In this document: piece by piece, positions 7,424 through 16,192 of the stretch
How the letters are laid out: the number at the start of each line of letters is the position of its first letter
How positions within the stretch are numbered: position 1 is the first letter of the stretch
NCBI RefSeq assembly: GCF_000834655.1
Contig: NZ_JXQQ01000020.1
Location: 1 to 64,000, forward strand
Origin: Variovorax paradoxus
Lineage (GTDB): Bacteria > Pseudomonadota > Gammaproteobacteria > Burkholderiales > Burkholderiaceae_C
Direction: 5' to 3'
Length of the DNA: 64,000 nt
The notes under the pieces: model-generated
The model's input: the letters and a program-made list of their open reading frames with translations, nothing else
Databases searched by the model: none
Told to the model about the DNA's origin: nothing
Position numbers and translations under genes: made by a program

Positions 7424-9802
7424 ATGGCCTACATCAAAAGCCGCAAACACGTCGTCGCGCGCGCCGTTCCACACCTCTCTGGCGCTGCTGCGGCCACGCT
7501 GATGGCCATTGCGGCCCCCGCCGCGTTCGCCCAAGCCGGCGGCTCGCTGCCCGAGATTCGCGTGCAGGACACCCCCGCAACCGACTACAAGGCCGACACC
7601 TCGGCCAATCCCAAGTTCACCGCGCCGCTGCTGAACACGCCGCAAACCGTCCAGGTGATCAAGGAACAGGTCATCCGTGAACAGGGCGCGACGACGCTGA
7701 CCGAAGCGCTGCGCAACACGCCGGGCGTGGGCACCTTCTTCCTCGGGGAGAACGGCAACACGAACACCGGCGACGCCGTCTTCATGCGCGGTTTCGACAG
7801 CTCGAGCAGCATCTTCGTGGACGGCATTCGCGACCTCGGTTCCGTCTCGCGCGACGTGTTCAACATCGAGCAGGTCGAAGTCGTCAAGGGCCCGTCGGGT
7901 ACCGACGTCGGCCGCACCTCGCCCACCGGCTACATCAACCTGGTCACCAAGAAGCCGAAGCTGGAAGACAGCTTCTTGGGCTCGATCGGTTTCGGCAGCG
8001 CCGACTACAAGCGCGGCAGCATCGACTGGAACAAGTCGCTCAGCAGCGCCAACGGCATCGGCGCCGCATTCCGCCTGAACGCCGTGGTGGAAGACTCGGG
8101 CGTTGCCGGCCGCGACTTCGTCAAGAACAAGCACACGGCCATCGCACCGTCGATCGCGCTCGGCCTGAATTCGCCTACGCGCTTCTACTTCGACTACCTG
8201 CACGTCGACCAGGACAACGTCCCCGACGGCGGCGTGCCGACCATCGGCCTGCCCAGCTATTCGAACCCCGATCCGACGGCACTCGGTGCCCGCCGCCGCA
8301 ACTTCCTGAACTTCGCCGCGCCGGTCGATCCGAAGAACTTCTACGGCACGGCCTACGACTTCAACAAGGTGACGGCGGACATGTTCACCGCGCGCGTCGA
8401 GCACGATTTCACGCCCGACGTCACGCTGCGCAACACCACCCGTTACGGCAAGACGAAGCAGGACTACATGCTGACGTCGTTCATGCTCGGCGGCCTCACG
8501 GCCTCCGGTGCGCGGCCGGCTGCCGGCACGGCATTCCTCGATACGCCAATCCCCGGCCTGCCCTCCACCTGGTCGGTCACACGCAATTCGCCGACCAACA
8601 AGAACCAGGAAAACACGATCTTCGTCAACCAGACGAACGTGACCGCCAAGTTCGACACCGGCAGCGTGAGTCACTCGCTCAGCGCAGGCGTTGAATTGAT
8701 CCGCGAAGAACAGACGAATCTGGGGTACTTCTCCCCCGGCGCGACGTTCAACGGCCGGGCCGTGCAGAACGGCGCATGGCCCGCTGCCAACCTGTACGCG
8801 CCGAACCCGTATGTCAACGGCTACAGCCGCATCCAGAGCGGCGCCGACAGCAAGGGCGTGACCAACACCGTCGGCCTCTATGCCTTCGACACCGTCAAGC
8901 TCAACGAGCAATGGCAGATCACGGGCGGCCTGCGCTTCGACCACTACAACACATCGTTCCAGAGCTCGACGCTGTCGACCGCGACCACCAACCCGGGCCT
9001 GCCGGTCGGCACGCTCGTGCCTTCGTCGCTCAAGCTCTCGGACAACCTGTTCACCGGCAAGATCGGCGTGGTCTACAAGCCAGTGAAGAACGGCAGCATC
9101 TATGCGGCCTACGGCACCTCGGCCCAACCTCCGGGCGGCGCGAACTTCTCGCTGTCGGCTGCCGGCTCGGGCAACAGCGCCGCGCGCACCGACTTCCTGC
9201 CACAGAAGGCCAAGACCTTCGAAATCGGCACGAAGTGGGACGTGATGAACGACAAGCTGTCGCTGACCGGCGCGATCTATCGCACCGACGTGACCAATGA
9301 AGTGGTGCAGGACCCCACCAACACGTCGCTCTACTACCAGAGCGGCAAGAAGCGCGTCCAGGGCATCGAGCTGGGTCTCGCGGGCAGCATCACCGAGCGC
9401 TGGGGCGTGACCGCCGGTTTCACGACGATGGACACCAAGGTCCAGAGCGGTCCCAACGTCACCGCCGACGGCACCAACGTGCTGGTCTACACCCCGAAGA
9501 ACGCCTTCACGGCCTGGACCACCTACCAGTTCCCCTTCGGCCTGACGATCGGCGGCGGCGCGCGCTACAACGGCAAGCTGCACCGCGGCACGGACGGCGC
9601 GGTGGGTACGCCAGCCTACATCGACGCCTACTGGGTGTTCGACGCCATGGCGTCCTACCGCATCAACAAGAACGTCGACATCCAGTTGAACGTCTCCAAC
9701 CTGTTCGACAAGCAGTACGCGGCAGCCATCAACAAGAGCGGCTACCGCTACACGCCGGGTACGCCCCGCTCGGCGAAGATCACCGCGAACTTCGCGTTCT
9801 GA
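7424..9802 (+). CDS. fiu: TonB-dependent catecholate siderophore receptor (Fiu/PiuA-like)
   Basis: Outer-membrane receptor of 792 residues that imports ferric siderophore using TonB energy. A signal peptide ends near AFA-Q (residue 36). A plug domain follows (TLTEALRNTPGV, FMRGFDSS, QVEVVKGPSG, GYINLVTKKP) and then the 22-strand barrel ending in the typical aromatic C-terminus NFAF. The ATG at 7424 is preceded by CGGAG. The next gene is PiuC/YbiX, the same pairing as fiu-ybiX in Escherichia coli and piuA-piuC in Pseudomonas, which supports the Fiu/PiuA assignment. The exact ligand is not readable; monocatechols are the family's usual substrates. Confidence 0.93.
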   Translation: MAYIKSRKHVVARAVPHLSGAAAATLMAIAAPAAFAQAGGSLPEIRVQDTPATDYKADTSANPKFTAPLLNTPQTVQVIKEQVIREQGATTLTEALRNTPGVGTFFLGENGNTNTGDAVFMRGFDSSSSIFVDGIRDLGSVSRDVFNIEQVEVVKGPSGTDVGRTSPTGYINLVTKKPKLEDSFLGSIGFGSADYKRGSIDWNKSLSSANGIGAAFRLNAVVEDSGVAGRDFVKNKHTAIAPSIALGLNSPTRFYFDYLHVDQDNVPDGGVPTIGLPSYSNPDPTALGARRRNFLNFAAPVDPKNFYGTAYDFNKVTADMFTARVEHDFTPDVTLRNTTRYGKTKQDYMLTSFMLGGLTASGARPAAGTAFLDTPIPGLPSTWSVTRNSPTNKNQENTIFVNQTNVTAKFDTGSVSHSLSAGVELIREEQTNLGYFSPGATFNGRAVQNGAWPAANLYAPNPYVNGYSRIQSGADSKGVTNTVGLYAFDTVKLNEQWQITGGLRFDHYNTSFQSSTLSTATTNPGLPVGTLVPSSLKLSDNLFTGKIGVVYKPVKNGSIYAAYGTSAQPPGGANFSLSAAGSGNSAARTDFLPQKAKTFEIGTKWDVMNDKLSLTGAIYRTDVTNEVVQDPTNTSLYYQSGKKRVQGIELGLAGSITERWGVTAGFTTMDTKVQSGPNVTADGTNVLVYTPKNAFTAWTTYQFPFGLTIGGGARYNGKLHRGTDGAVGTPAYIDAYWVFDAMASYRINKNVDIQLNVSNLFDKQYAAAINKSGYRYTPGTPRSAKITANFAF

Positions 9803-9842
9803 TGCTTGCTGCCGGGTTCGCCCGGCACGGTGCGAAACTCGA

Positions 9843-9873
9843 GCCCCGGCCCTGTGCCGGGGCTTTTCTCTTT
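9843..9873 (+). terminator. Terminator after siderophore receptor
   Basis: GCCCCGGC and GCCGGGGC form an 8-bp stem around CCTGT, followed by a T-rich tract. It would reduce read-through into piuC. Confidence 0.8.
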
Positions 9874-9889
9874 GCGGAGTGCCTGAAAA

Positions 9890-10570
9890 ATGATGCTGCA
9901 TGTGCCCGACGTCCTGAACGCCGACCAAGTGCGCGAAATGCGCGCGGCCCTGAACGCCACGAACTGGATCGATGGCCGCGAAACCGTTGGCGAACAGGGC
10001 GCGCAGGTCAAGCGCAACCGGCAACTACCGGAGTCATCGTCCGTTGGCCGAGAACTCGCCAGCACGGTGCTTGCAGCGCTCGCGCGTCATTCGCTATTCT
10101 TTTCGGCGGCGCTGCCCTTGCGGTTCGTGCCGCCGCTCTTCAACCGCTATGAAGGCGGCGAGCACTATGGCGTTCACGTCGACGGTGCGGTCCGTGCGCT
10201 GCCAGGAAGCGGCCAGCAACTGCGCACGGACCTGTCCTGCACGCTGTTCCTGTGCGATCCGGAGGACTACGACGGCGGGGAGCTCGAAGTGATCGACACC
10301 TACGGGTCGCACGAGGTCAAGCTGCCGGCGGGCGATCTCATTCTTTATCCCGCAAGCAGCCTGCATCGCGTTCACCCCGTAACGCGCGGGGCGCGGGTCT
10401 GCTCCTTCTTCTGGCTTCAAAGCATGGTGCGCAACGACCAGCAACGCAGCATGCTGTTCGAACTCGACCAGAACATCCAGAAATTGCGCGCGCGGCTCGG
10501 CGAATGCGAAGAGACGGTGGCGCTCACGGGCCACTATCACAACCTTTTGCGGCTCTGGTCGGAGGTCTAG
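9890..10570 (+). CDS. piuC: PKHD-type Fe(II)/2-oxoglutarate hydroxylase
   Basis: Member of the PiuC/YbiX dioxygenase family, usually paired with a Fiu/PiuA receptor and induced by iron limitation. It has 226 residues. The iron ligands are His96 and Asp98 (HVDG) and His159 (SSLHRV), with Arg169 as the likely 2-oxoglutarate anchor. These are close to the family's standard numbers. Two adjacent ATG codons open the frame at 9890 and 9893. The physiological substrate of this family is not established to my knowledge. Confidence 0.93.
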   Translation: MMLHVPDVLNADQVREMRAALNATNWIDGRETVGEQGAQVKRNRQLPESSSVGRELASTVLAALARHSLFFSAALPLRFVPPLFNRYEGGEHYGVHVDGAVRALPGSGQQLRTDLSCTLFLCDPEDYDGGELEVIDTYGSHEVKLPAGDLILYPASSLHRVHPVTRGARVCSFFWLQSMVRNDQQRSMLFELDQNIQKLRARLGECEETVALTGHYHNLLRLWSEV

Positions 10571-10616
10571 CGTTTACCTCGCGGCCCCGTCGCAATGCCC
10601 AGTAACACCATAGTTA

Positions 10617-10646
10617 TTGCAAATGCGACGGATTCTTATTTATAAT
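10617..10646 (+). promoter_or_regulatory. bfd promoter with Fur box in the spacer
   Basis: TTGCAA (10617-10622) and a perfect TATAAT (10641-10646) are separated by 18 bp. The spacer (10622-10640) matches 14 of 18 informative positions of the Fur consensus AATGAGAATNATTCTCATT. Fur bound here would exclude RNA polymerase. Confidence 0.7.
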
Positions 10647-10685
10647 CGATCAACCAACAGCCAGCCAACTGCCGCTTTCACAGCC

Positions 10686-10958
10686 ATGATCGTTTGCGTC
10701 TGCCGCCGAGTCTCCGACCGTGAAATCGCACGTCATGTGCGAGCCGGCATGACCTTCGACGAAGTGCAATTCGAGCTTGGCGTAGCCACCCAGTGTGGCC
10801 AATGTGAAGGTTGTGCGCGCGATATCGTCGCGCAATGCAGCGCCTCGCACCCTGTCGCCGCGCTGAATCGCGAATCGGGTTCGAGGGCGATCCAGCTTGC
10901 CAGCTCCATCACGGAAAGCAAGGCATGGAACTCGTCTCGGCACTCGGCGGCAGCCTGA
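10686..10958 (+). CDS. bfd: Bacterioferritin-associated ferredoxin
   Basis: Small [2Fe-2S] ferredoxin that releases iron from bacterioferritin by delivering electrons. Cluster ligands are Cys4 and Cys6 (CVCRRVSD) and Cys37 and Cys40 (CGQCEGC). The protein is 90 residues. The first 55 match the family's usual 60-70-residue core, and the last 35 form an extension without recognised motifs. It has a Fur-type promoter, fitting its known induction on iron starvation, and its partner bfr lies 8 kb away in the same window. Confidence 0.93.
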   Translation: MIVCVCRRVSDREIARHVRAGMTFDEVQFELGVATQCGQCEGCARDIVAQCSASHPVAALNRESGSRAIQLASSITESKAWNSSRHSAAA

Positions 10959-10999
10959 TCCTGGTTGCAGGCTCGGTCTGGTGGATTTTTCGCAAGTAA
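10925..10999 (+). CDS. Possible 24-residue single-pass membrane peptide
   Basis: A short frame overlapping the 3' end of bfd encodes about 24 residues with one hydrophobic helix (roughly residues 7-21, rich in L, I, V, W) and the basic end FRK. AAGCAAGG lies just before the ATG and could serve as a ribosome-binding site. It sits between bfd and tonB in an iron-stress unit. No family is recognised, and chance occurrence is possible for so short a frame. Confidence 0.3.
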   Translation: MELVSALGGSLILVAGSVWWIFRK

Positions 11000-11038
11000 C
11001 GTCGTAGCGGTTTTGCTGCAATCGGGGCACGTTTCGGT

Positions 11039-11758
11039 GTGCCCGCACTCGAATGGTTGATCGTGTCTGACCGCTTTGCCCCTCCCCCCTCGGTTTTTGG
11101 CCTCTCGCGCAATGTCGTCATTGCGAGCGGCGTCATCCTGTTTCACGCGGCCGCGCTCTGGGCGCTGCAAAGCGGCCTTCTGAGGCGGGCCGCCGAAGTG
11201 GTGATTCCGGTCGAAATCATGAGCCAGTTCGTCGAGCCGCCCAAGCCCAAGGTCGACCCGCCGCCACCGCCGCCCCCCCCGCCCAAAGTGACCAAGGCGC
11301 CGCCACCTCCCCGTCCACAGGCGATTCGCGAGCCCAAGCCGACTCCGGCACCTTCTGCCCCGGTAGGAACTACCGAGCCCCCGCCGCCGCCAGCCCCACC
11401 GGCACCCGAGCCCGCGCCGCCGGCACCACCTTCGCCGCCGCCGTCACCGCCCGCGGCACCCAAAGTCGTCGAGGTCACTGCGGCTCAGGCACAGTGGCTG
11501 CGCCAGCCCGCGCCCAAGTACCCTGCGTTGAGCAGCCGGCTTGGCGAATATGGAACGGTCACCATCGCGGTCTACTTCAATCGCAACGGCAACGTTCGGA
11601 GAGCTGAAATCCTGAAATCTAGCGGCTACGAGCGCCTCGACAAGGCCGCGCGCGATGCCGTGCTGCTCTCATCGGTGACCGTCACGCGGCATCCCGACAC
11701 GAACGAAGACACGCTCTTCATGCTGCCGGCACCCATTGTTTTTAACCAACCTCAGTAA
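11039..11758 (+). CDS. tonB: Energy transducer TonB
   Basis: Inner-membrane protein that spans the periplasm and transmits proton-motive energy to outer-membrane receptors. Order: N-terminal membrane anchor (about residues 23-43), a long Pro-rich spacer (about residues 55-145, including a run of nine Pro), and a C-terminal TonB domain (YPALSSRLGEYGTVTIAVYF to PAPIVF). The frame can start at GTG 11039 or GTG 11063; the first has a GGGG upstream and is used here. It is followed by exbB after 12 bp. Only one complete TonB system is seen in the window, and it directly follows the siderophore genes. Confidence 0.93.
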   Translation: MPALEWLIVSDRFAPPPSVFGLSRNVVIASGVILFHAAALWALQSGLLRRAAEVVIPVEIMSQFVEPPKPKVDPPPPPPPPPKVTKAPPPPRPQAIREPKPTPAPSAPVGTTEPPPPPAPPAPEPAPPAPPSPPPSPPAAPKVVEVTAAQAQWLRQPAPKYPALSSRLGEYGTVTIAVYFNRNGNVRRAEILKSSGYERLDKAARDAVLLSSVTVTRHPDTNEDTLFMLPAPIVFNQPQ

Positions 11759-11770
11759 CAGGGCACTTTT

Positions 11771-12487
11771 ATGGACTCCCAATTCGGCTTGATGAACGTC
11801 TGGAATCAGGGCGATTTCGTCACCAAAGCCGTCGCGGTGCTTTTGATCGGCATGTCGCTCGCATCGTGGATCGTGATCGTCGTCAAGGCACTCGACGTCA
11901 TCAAGTACAAGCGCCTCGCAAAGCATTCGCAGGATTTCTGGCACAGCGAAGACTTCGCCACCGCCTTGAACAAGCTCGGCAAGGACGACAGCAACCCCTT
12001 CCGCGCGCTGGCGCTCGAAGGCCGCGAAGCGGCGGCACACCACCGCAACACCAAGGCCCACCTGCACGATGCGCTCGACGTGAGCGACTGGATCACGCGC
12101 GCGCTGCGCAATGGCATCGACGCGTTCACCGCTCGCCTGCAAACCGGCCTCGCCATCCTGGCGTCGGTGGGCTCCACGGCCCCCTTCATCGGCCTTTTCG
12201 GCACGGTCTGGGGCATCTATCACGCACTGATGAGCATCGGCTCGGCCGGCCAGGCGACCATCGACAAGGTGGCAGGCCCGATCGGCGAGGCGCTGATCAT
12301 GACGGCATTGGGCCTGGCGGTGGCAATCCCCGCAGTGCTCGGCTACAACGCACTGGTTCGCGGCAACAAGTTCGTGCTAACCAAGCTCAACAGCTTCGCA
12401 CACGACCTGCATGCCTACTTCGTCACCGGCGCCCGCGTGCAAAGCGGTAGCGGCGACGCCATCGTGGTTCCACTCAAGAAGGGCTGA
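11771..12487 (+). CDS. exbB: TonB-system proton channel ExbB
   Basis: MotA/TolQ/ExbB family inner-membrane protein of 238 residues forming the pentameric proton channel that powers TonB. Three membrane segments lie near residues 18-40, 132-155 and 175-197. The conserved core GSTAPFIGLFGTVWGIYHAL is present, as is the third-helix GEALIMTALGLAVAIPAVL. It lies between tonB and exbD with short gaps (12 and 5 bp), a standard operon. Confidence 0.95.
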   Translation: MDSQFGLMNVWNQGDFVTKAVAVLLIGMSLASWIVIVVKALDVIKYKRLAKHSQDFWHSEDFATALNKLGKDDSNPFRALALEGREAAAHHRNTKAHLHDALDVSDWITRALRNGIDAFTARLQTGLAILASVGSTAPFIGLFGTVWGIYHALMSIGSAGQATIDKVAGPIGEALIMTALGLAVAIPAVLGYNALVRGNKFVLTKLNSFAHDLHAYFVTGARVQSGSGDAIVVPLKKG

Positions 12488-12492
12488 GCACC

Positions 12493-12906
12493 ATGGCCTT
12501 CGGAACACAAGACGAACCCGATGAGGTGATGAACGAGATCAACATGACGCCGCTGGTCGACGTCATGCTGGTGCTCCTGATCATCTTCATCATCACCGTG
12601 CCGGTGATGAAACATGCGGTCAACATCGACCTTCCCCGCGCCAGCAGCGAGCCCGAACAGCCCAAGCCGCAGAACATCCTGTTCAGCGTCACGGCCGACG
12701 GCAGCTATTACTGGAACGAACAGAAGATCGACGACAGCGAGCTGCCCAGCCGCCTCGCTGCCGAAGCCGCCAAGGAGCCGCAGCCCGAGTTGCATATCCG
12801 CGGCGACAAGGCCGTGCGCTATGAGCGCGTGGCCAAGGCCATGTCGGAAGCGCGGGAAGCTGGCGTGCGCAAGATCGGTTTCATCACCGAACCCGACGCG
12901 AAGTAA
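12493..12906 (+). CDS. exbD: TonB-system protein ExbD
   Basis: Inner-membrane partner of ExbB, 137 residues, with a single N-terminal helix (about residues 21-41) and a periplasmic domain. Asp23 in PLVDVMLVLL corresponds to the proton-carrying Asp25 of Escherichia coli ExbD. It starts 5 bp after exbB and is the last gene of the tonB-exbB-exbD unit; hemP beyond it has its own Fur-controlled promoter. Confidence 0.95.
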   Translation: MAFGTQDEPDEVMNEINMTPLVDVMLVLLIIFIITVPVMKHAVNIDLPRASSEPEQPKPQNILFSVTADGSYYWNEQKIDDSELPSRLAAEAAKEPQPELHIRGDKAVRYERVAKAMSEAREAGVRKIGFITEPDAK

Positions 12907-12945
12907 TCTGAATTCGAAGTGTGTGAAAAAAATCAATCTTCGCGA

Positions 12946-12976
12946 TTGACTTCTTGTTGAGAATCATTATCATTCA
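12946..12976 (+). promoter_or_regulatory. hemP promoter with strong Fur box
   Basis: TTGACT (12946-12951) and TATCAT (12968-12973) are spaced 16 bp apart. Overlapping the -10 is TGAGAATCATTATCATTCA (12958-12976), a near-perfect Fur site. This is the clearest Fur box in the window. Confidence 0.85.
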
Positions 12977-13003
12977 CTCATCGCTCCGATACGGGAACTC
13001 CAA

Positions 13004-13216
13004 ATGCCAGCCACACCGAACGCCTTCACTGTTCTGAACCATCCTTCGCTCGACCAATCGGGTGGCGGTCATGCGTCGATCCAGGCATCGCGTCCGGTGC
13101 CGATGGTCGAAAGCACGGAGCTTCTCAAGGGAAGCAAGACCGTGGGCATCATGCACAACGGTTCGCTCTATCGGCTTCAAGCCACCAAACTCGGCAAGCT
13201 GATCCTGACCAAATAA
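13004..13216 (+). CDS. hemP: Hemin uptake protein HemP
   Basis: Small cytoplasmic protein of 70 residues. The C-terminal half (LLKGSKTVGIMHNGSLYRLQ, then TKLGKLILTK) is the HemP family core; the first 35 residues are variable. HemP proteins are found beside haem-uptake genes and are strongly Fur-controlled, and in some Burkholderiales HemP acts as a positive regulator of haem uptake genes. The Fur box upstream fits. No haem receptor or transporter gene lies next to it here. Confidence 0.9.
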   Translation: MPATPNAFTVLNHPSLDQSGGGHASIQASRPVPMVESTELLKGSKTVGIMHNGSLYRLQATKLGKLILTK

Positions 13217-13255
13217 GTCGCTCAGCCCGCCCTTCGCGCAAGTTTCATCGTGGGG

Positions 13256-13292
13256 CGACTCAAGGAGATTCATCTCCGAAGGGTCGTTTTTT
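13256..13292 (+). terminator. hemP terminator
   Basis: Nested stem: outer CGAC/GTCG and inner GGAGA/TCTCC, followed by six T, 40 bp past the hemP stop. Confidence 0.7.
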
Positions 13293-13350
13293 GCTAGCCA
13301 ACGGTTCGCCGACTAGCCAAGCTTTTTTTCACGCTGAACGCTCCAAAGAA

Positions 13351-13378
13351 AACGCCGACCTCGAAGTCGGCGTTTTGC
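13351..13378 (-). terminator. Terminator (bidirectional) between hemP and the HbpS-like gene
   Basis: AACGCCGAC and GTCGGCGTT form a 9-bp stem, with T-rich flanks on both strands. It mainly serves the leftward gene at 13398-13805. Confidence 0.8.
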
Positions 13379-13397
13379 TTTGTGCGGCGAGAAAGAC

Positions 13398-13805
13398 TCA
13401 GAGGCCGATCGCCGCGATGCCCGCCTTGGCGATCTGTGCGTCTTCGTTCGACTTCACGCCGCTCACGCCGACAGCGCCGATGACCTGGCCGTCCTTCACG
13501 ATCGGCACGCCGCCTTCGAGCAGGCCATGGACCGCAGGCGCCGTCAGGAACGCCGTACGGCCGCCGTTGATGATGTCTTCGTAGACCTTGCTCTCGCGCC
13601 GGCCCATCGCGGCCGTGTGCGCCTTGGCCGGGGCAATGTGCGAAGACAGTGCCGCGGCGCCGTCCAGGCGCTGCAGCCAGAGCAGGTTGCCAGCGTCGTC
13701 CGAGATGGCGATGGTCACCGCCCAGTTGTTCTTCAAGGCCTCGGCCTCGGCCGCTGCGGCGATGGCCTTGACGTCGGCAAGTTCGAGGAATGATTTGGTC
13801 TTCAT
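13398..13805 (-). CDS. GlcG/HbpS family protein
   Basis: Protein of 135 residues covering the whole GlcG/HbpS domain, including ISDDAGNLLWLQRLDGA, the KAHTAAMGRRES region and the C-terminal GGVPIVKDGQVIGAVGVSG. Members include haem-binding HbpS and GlcG of glycolate operons. No signal peptide is seen, so it should be cytoplasmic. It is convergent with hemP and has no glycolate genes nearby, so a haem-related role is possible but unproven. Confidence 0.85.
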   Translation of the reverse strand: MKTKSFLELADVKAIAAAAEAEALKNNWAVTIAISDDAGNLLWLQRLDGAAALSSHIAPAKAHTAAMGRRESKVYEDIINGGRTAFLTAPAVHGLLEGGVPIVKDGQVIGAVGVSGVKSNEDAQIAKAGIAAIGL

Positions 13806-13967
13806 GTTGAGCTCAGGTTGCGTAAAAACCCGACAGCATAACGGCCGCCCGCCTCGAAACGCCCGGGCCGCTTAAGAACAACCCCGATACGGTCTTTCAG
13901 ACGCACCCCTCTTGCAGACACCTAGAATGCGCCCAACTGCGTAGCAGCAACCACAGGAGCTTCGGCC

Positions 13968-14669
13968 ATGAACGACCGCGTCACCACCCTCGACACTTCC
14001 GCTGGCTACGGCCAGACGTTGCCGCAGGCGGAGCGCCAACGCGTCCTGCGCAACACTTATTGGCTGTTGGCCCTCAGCATGCTGCCTACCGTGCTGGGCG
14101 CCTGGCTCGGCGTAAGCACCGGCATCACGCGATCGCTCACGGGCGGACTCGGGCTGATCGTGTTCCTCGGCGGCGCCTTCGGTTTCATGTTCGCCATCGA
14201 AAAGACCAAGAACTCGGCCGCCGGCGTGCCGGTGCTGCTGGCCTTCACCTTCTTCATGGGCCTCATGCTCTCGCGCCTGATCGCGATGGTGCTCGGCTTC
14301 AAGAACGGCTCCGAACTCGTCATGACGGCGTTCGGCGGCACGGCCGGCGTGTTCCTGGTGATGGCCACCCTGGCCACTTTCATCAAGCGCGACCTGTCGG
14401 GCATGGGCAAGTTCCTGTTCGTCGGGGCGCTGGTGCTGATGTTCGGCGCGATCATCAACGTATTCGTCGGTTCGACCACGGGCATGCTGGTCATCTCGGT
14501 GGCCGCCATCGGCATCTTCTCGGCCTACATGCTCTATGACCTCAAGCAGATCATGGATGGCGGCGAAACCAACTACATCACCGCCACGCTGGCCTTGTAC
14601 CTGGACCTCTTCAACGTGTTCCAAAGCCTGTTGGCGCTCTTGGGCATCTTCGGCGGCGAACGCGACTGA
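13968..14669 (+). CDS. Bax inhibitor-1/YccA family membrane protein
   Basis: Integral membrane protein of 233 residues with about seven hydrophobic segments and the BI-1 family C-terminal pattern (SAYMLYDLKQIMDGGETNYI, then a final helix). Bacterial members such as YccA and YbhL modulate membrane proteolysis or act as pH-sensitive calcium leaks; which applies here is not readable. It is a single gene ending in a strong bidirectional terminator. Confidence 0.9.
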   Translation: MNDRVTTLDTSAGYGQTLPQAERQRVLRNTYWLLALSMLPTVLGAWLGVSTGITRSLTGGLGLIVFLGGAFGFMFAIEKTKNSAAGVPVLLAFTFFMGLMLSRLIAMVLGFKNGSELVMTAFGGTAGVFLVMATLATFIKRDLSGMGKFLFVGALVLMFGAIINVFVGSTTGMLVISVAAIGIFSAYMLYDLKQIMDGGETNYITATLALYLDLFNVFQSLLALLGIFGGERD

Positions 14670-14690
14670 GCAAGCACACCACGCAAAGAC

Positions 14691-14715
14691 AAAGGGCCCC
14701 GAGGGGCCCTTTTTC
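14691..14715 (+). terminator. Bidirectional terminator between BI-1 gene and rlmD
   Basis: AAAGGGCCCC-GA-GGGGCCCTTT with T-runs on both strands. It ends the two convergent genes. Confidence 0.88.
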
Positions 14716-16150
14716 ATTGCAGGTCGAAGACGGCAATCGACTCGACGTGCGCCGTGTGCGGGAACATGTTGACCACTCCCGCGAACGTGCACCGGTACCC
14801 CGCCTGATGCACCAGCAGACCCGCATCGCGCGCCAGCGTCGACGGGTTGCAACTCACGTAGACGATGCGCTTGGGCGGCGTCCAGCCATTGGTGCGGAGT
14901 TCGGGCTGCTGATGCAGGTCGGCCATCGCCTTGGCCAGCGCGAAAGCGCCTTCGCGCGGCGGGTCGACCAGCCACTTGTCGGCAGTGCCATCGGCGACCA
15001 GCATCGCTGGTGTCATCTCGAACAGATTGCGTGTCACGAATTGCGTGGCCGAAAGCGCTCGACGCGCGCTCGTCGCGGGCTGGTTCTTCTTGAAGTTATC
15101 GGTCGCGCGCGCCACCAACGTGTCGCTGCCCTCGATGCCCAGTACCTCGCGCGCCTGGCTCGCCAACGGCAAGGTGAAATTGCCTAGGCCGCAGAACCAG
15201 TCGATGACCCGTTCGTCCGATTGCACGTCGAGCAGGCGAAGCGCCTTGCCCACCAGCGCGCGGTTGATGTGCGGATTGACCTGCGTGAAATCGGTCGGCT
15301 TGAACGGCATCGTCACGCCGAATTCAGGGAGGCGGTACGCGAGCGGCGTGCCGCCTTCTTCCAGCAGCTTCACCGTCTCCGGCCCCTTGGCCTGCAGCCA
15401 CCACTGCACGCCTTCGTTCTGCGCGGCAAACGCCTTCAGACGGTCGATGTCTGCGGCAGACAGGGGCTGCAGGTGCCGCAGCACCAAGGCGATGGTGCCG
15501 AGCGCCGTCGAGCCCGGCGCGTCGCCGCAGGCCAGCTCGATCTGCGGGCAGGTCTCGCGCGCGTCCATGGAACCGATCAGCGCGCGCAGGGGCATCAGCA
15601 TGTCGCTGACCTGCCTGGGCAGCACCGGGCACACCTGCATGTCGGCCAGGTAGCGGCTCTTGCGCTCGTGAAAGCCGATCAGCACCGTGCCCTTCTTGAC
15701 CACATGGCGCACCGACAGGCGCGCGCGGTAGCGGTAATGCCACGCCGGCCCTTCGAGCGGGCGCAGCACGTTGTCGGGGCGCACCTTGCCCAGGTGCCAC
15801 AGGTTGTCCTCCATCGCGCGCTGCTTCACGGCAACTTGCGCGGCCGCGTCCAGGTGCTGCATCTTGCAGCCGCCGCAGGCGCCTGTATGGAGGCCGAAAT
15901 GCGGACAGCCCGGGCGCACCCGTTGTGACGATTCGCGCCAGATTTGCGTGACCGTGCCCTGCTCCCAGTTGTTCTTGCGGCGATGCACGTTGAACTGCAC
16001 TTCCTCGAAAGGCAATGCGCCCTCGATGAACACGACCATGCCGTCGGCCTTGTGGGAAACGCCCTGCGCGTCGAGGTCGAGCGACTCGACCTTCAGCCAT
16101 TCTTCGCCGGGATTCGTGGGGACTTTCTTTTCTTCGATGGATTCCGTCAT
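14714..16150 (-). CDS. rlmD: 23S rRNA (uracil-1939-C5)-methyltransferase
   Basis: SAM-dependent enzyme that makes m5U1939 in 23S rRNA. It has 478 residues. The N-terminal TRAM domain is followed by the [4Fe-4S] cysteines CPHF, CGGC and VCPVL (four Cys in total) and then the methyltransferase core with [13 protein letters not shown]. The catalytic Cys lies in [12 protein letters not shown] and the general motif DPPREGA is present. All family hallmarks are intact. It lies 42 bp downstream of rpoS on the same strand. Confidence 0.95.
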   Translation of the reverse strand: MTESIEEKKVPTNPGEEWLKVESLDLDAQGVSHKADGMVVFIEGALPFEEVQFNVHRRKNNWEQGTVTQIWRESSQRVRPGCPHFGLHTGACGGCKMQHLDAAAQVAVKQRAMEDNLWHLGKVRPDNVLRPLEGPAWHYRYRARLSVRHVVKKGTVLIGFHERKSRYLADMQVCPVLPRQVSDMLMPLRALIGSMDARETCPQIELACGDAPGSTALGTIALVLRHLQPLSAADIDRLKAFAAQNEGVQWWLQAKGPETVKLLEEGGTPLAYRLPEFGVTMPFKPTDFTQVNPHINRALVGKALRLLDVQSDERVIDWFCGLGNFTLPLASQAREVLGIEGSDTLVARATDNFKKNQPATSARRALSATQFVTRNLFEMTPAMLVADGTADKWLVDPPREGAFALAKAMADLHQQPELRTNGWTPPKRIVYVSCNPSTLARDAGLLVHQAGYRCTFAGVVNMFPHTAHVESIAVFDLQ

Positions 16151-16192
16151 CCCCCGATTGTCTCAGTGCGGCCGCCCCCGCTTCTTGCCCCG

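Noticed and set aside
7277..10024. Very long open frame on the minus strand opposite the siderophore receptor
   Set aside because: The plus-strand gene has clear receptor motifs throughout. The opposite frame is low-complexity Arg/Ala/Val-rich sequence typical of GC-rich shadows.
12911..13000. Additional small gene between exbD and hemP
   Set aside because: Short frames here overlap the hemP promoter and Fur box and have no ribosome-binding site or conserved-looking product.
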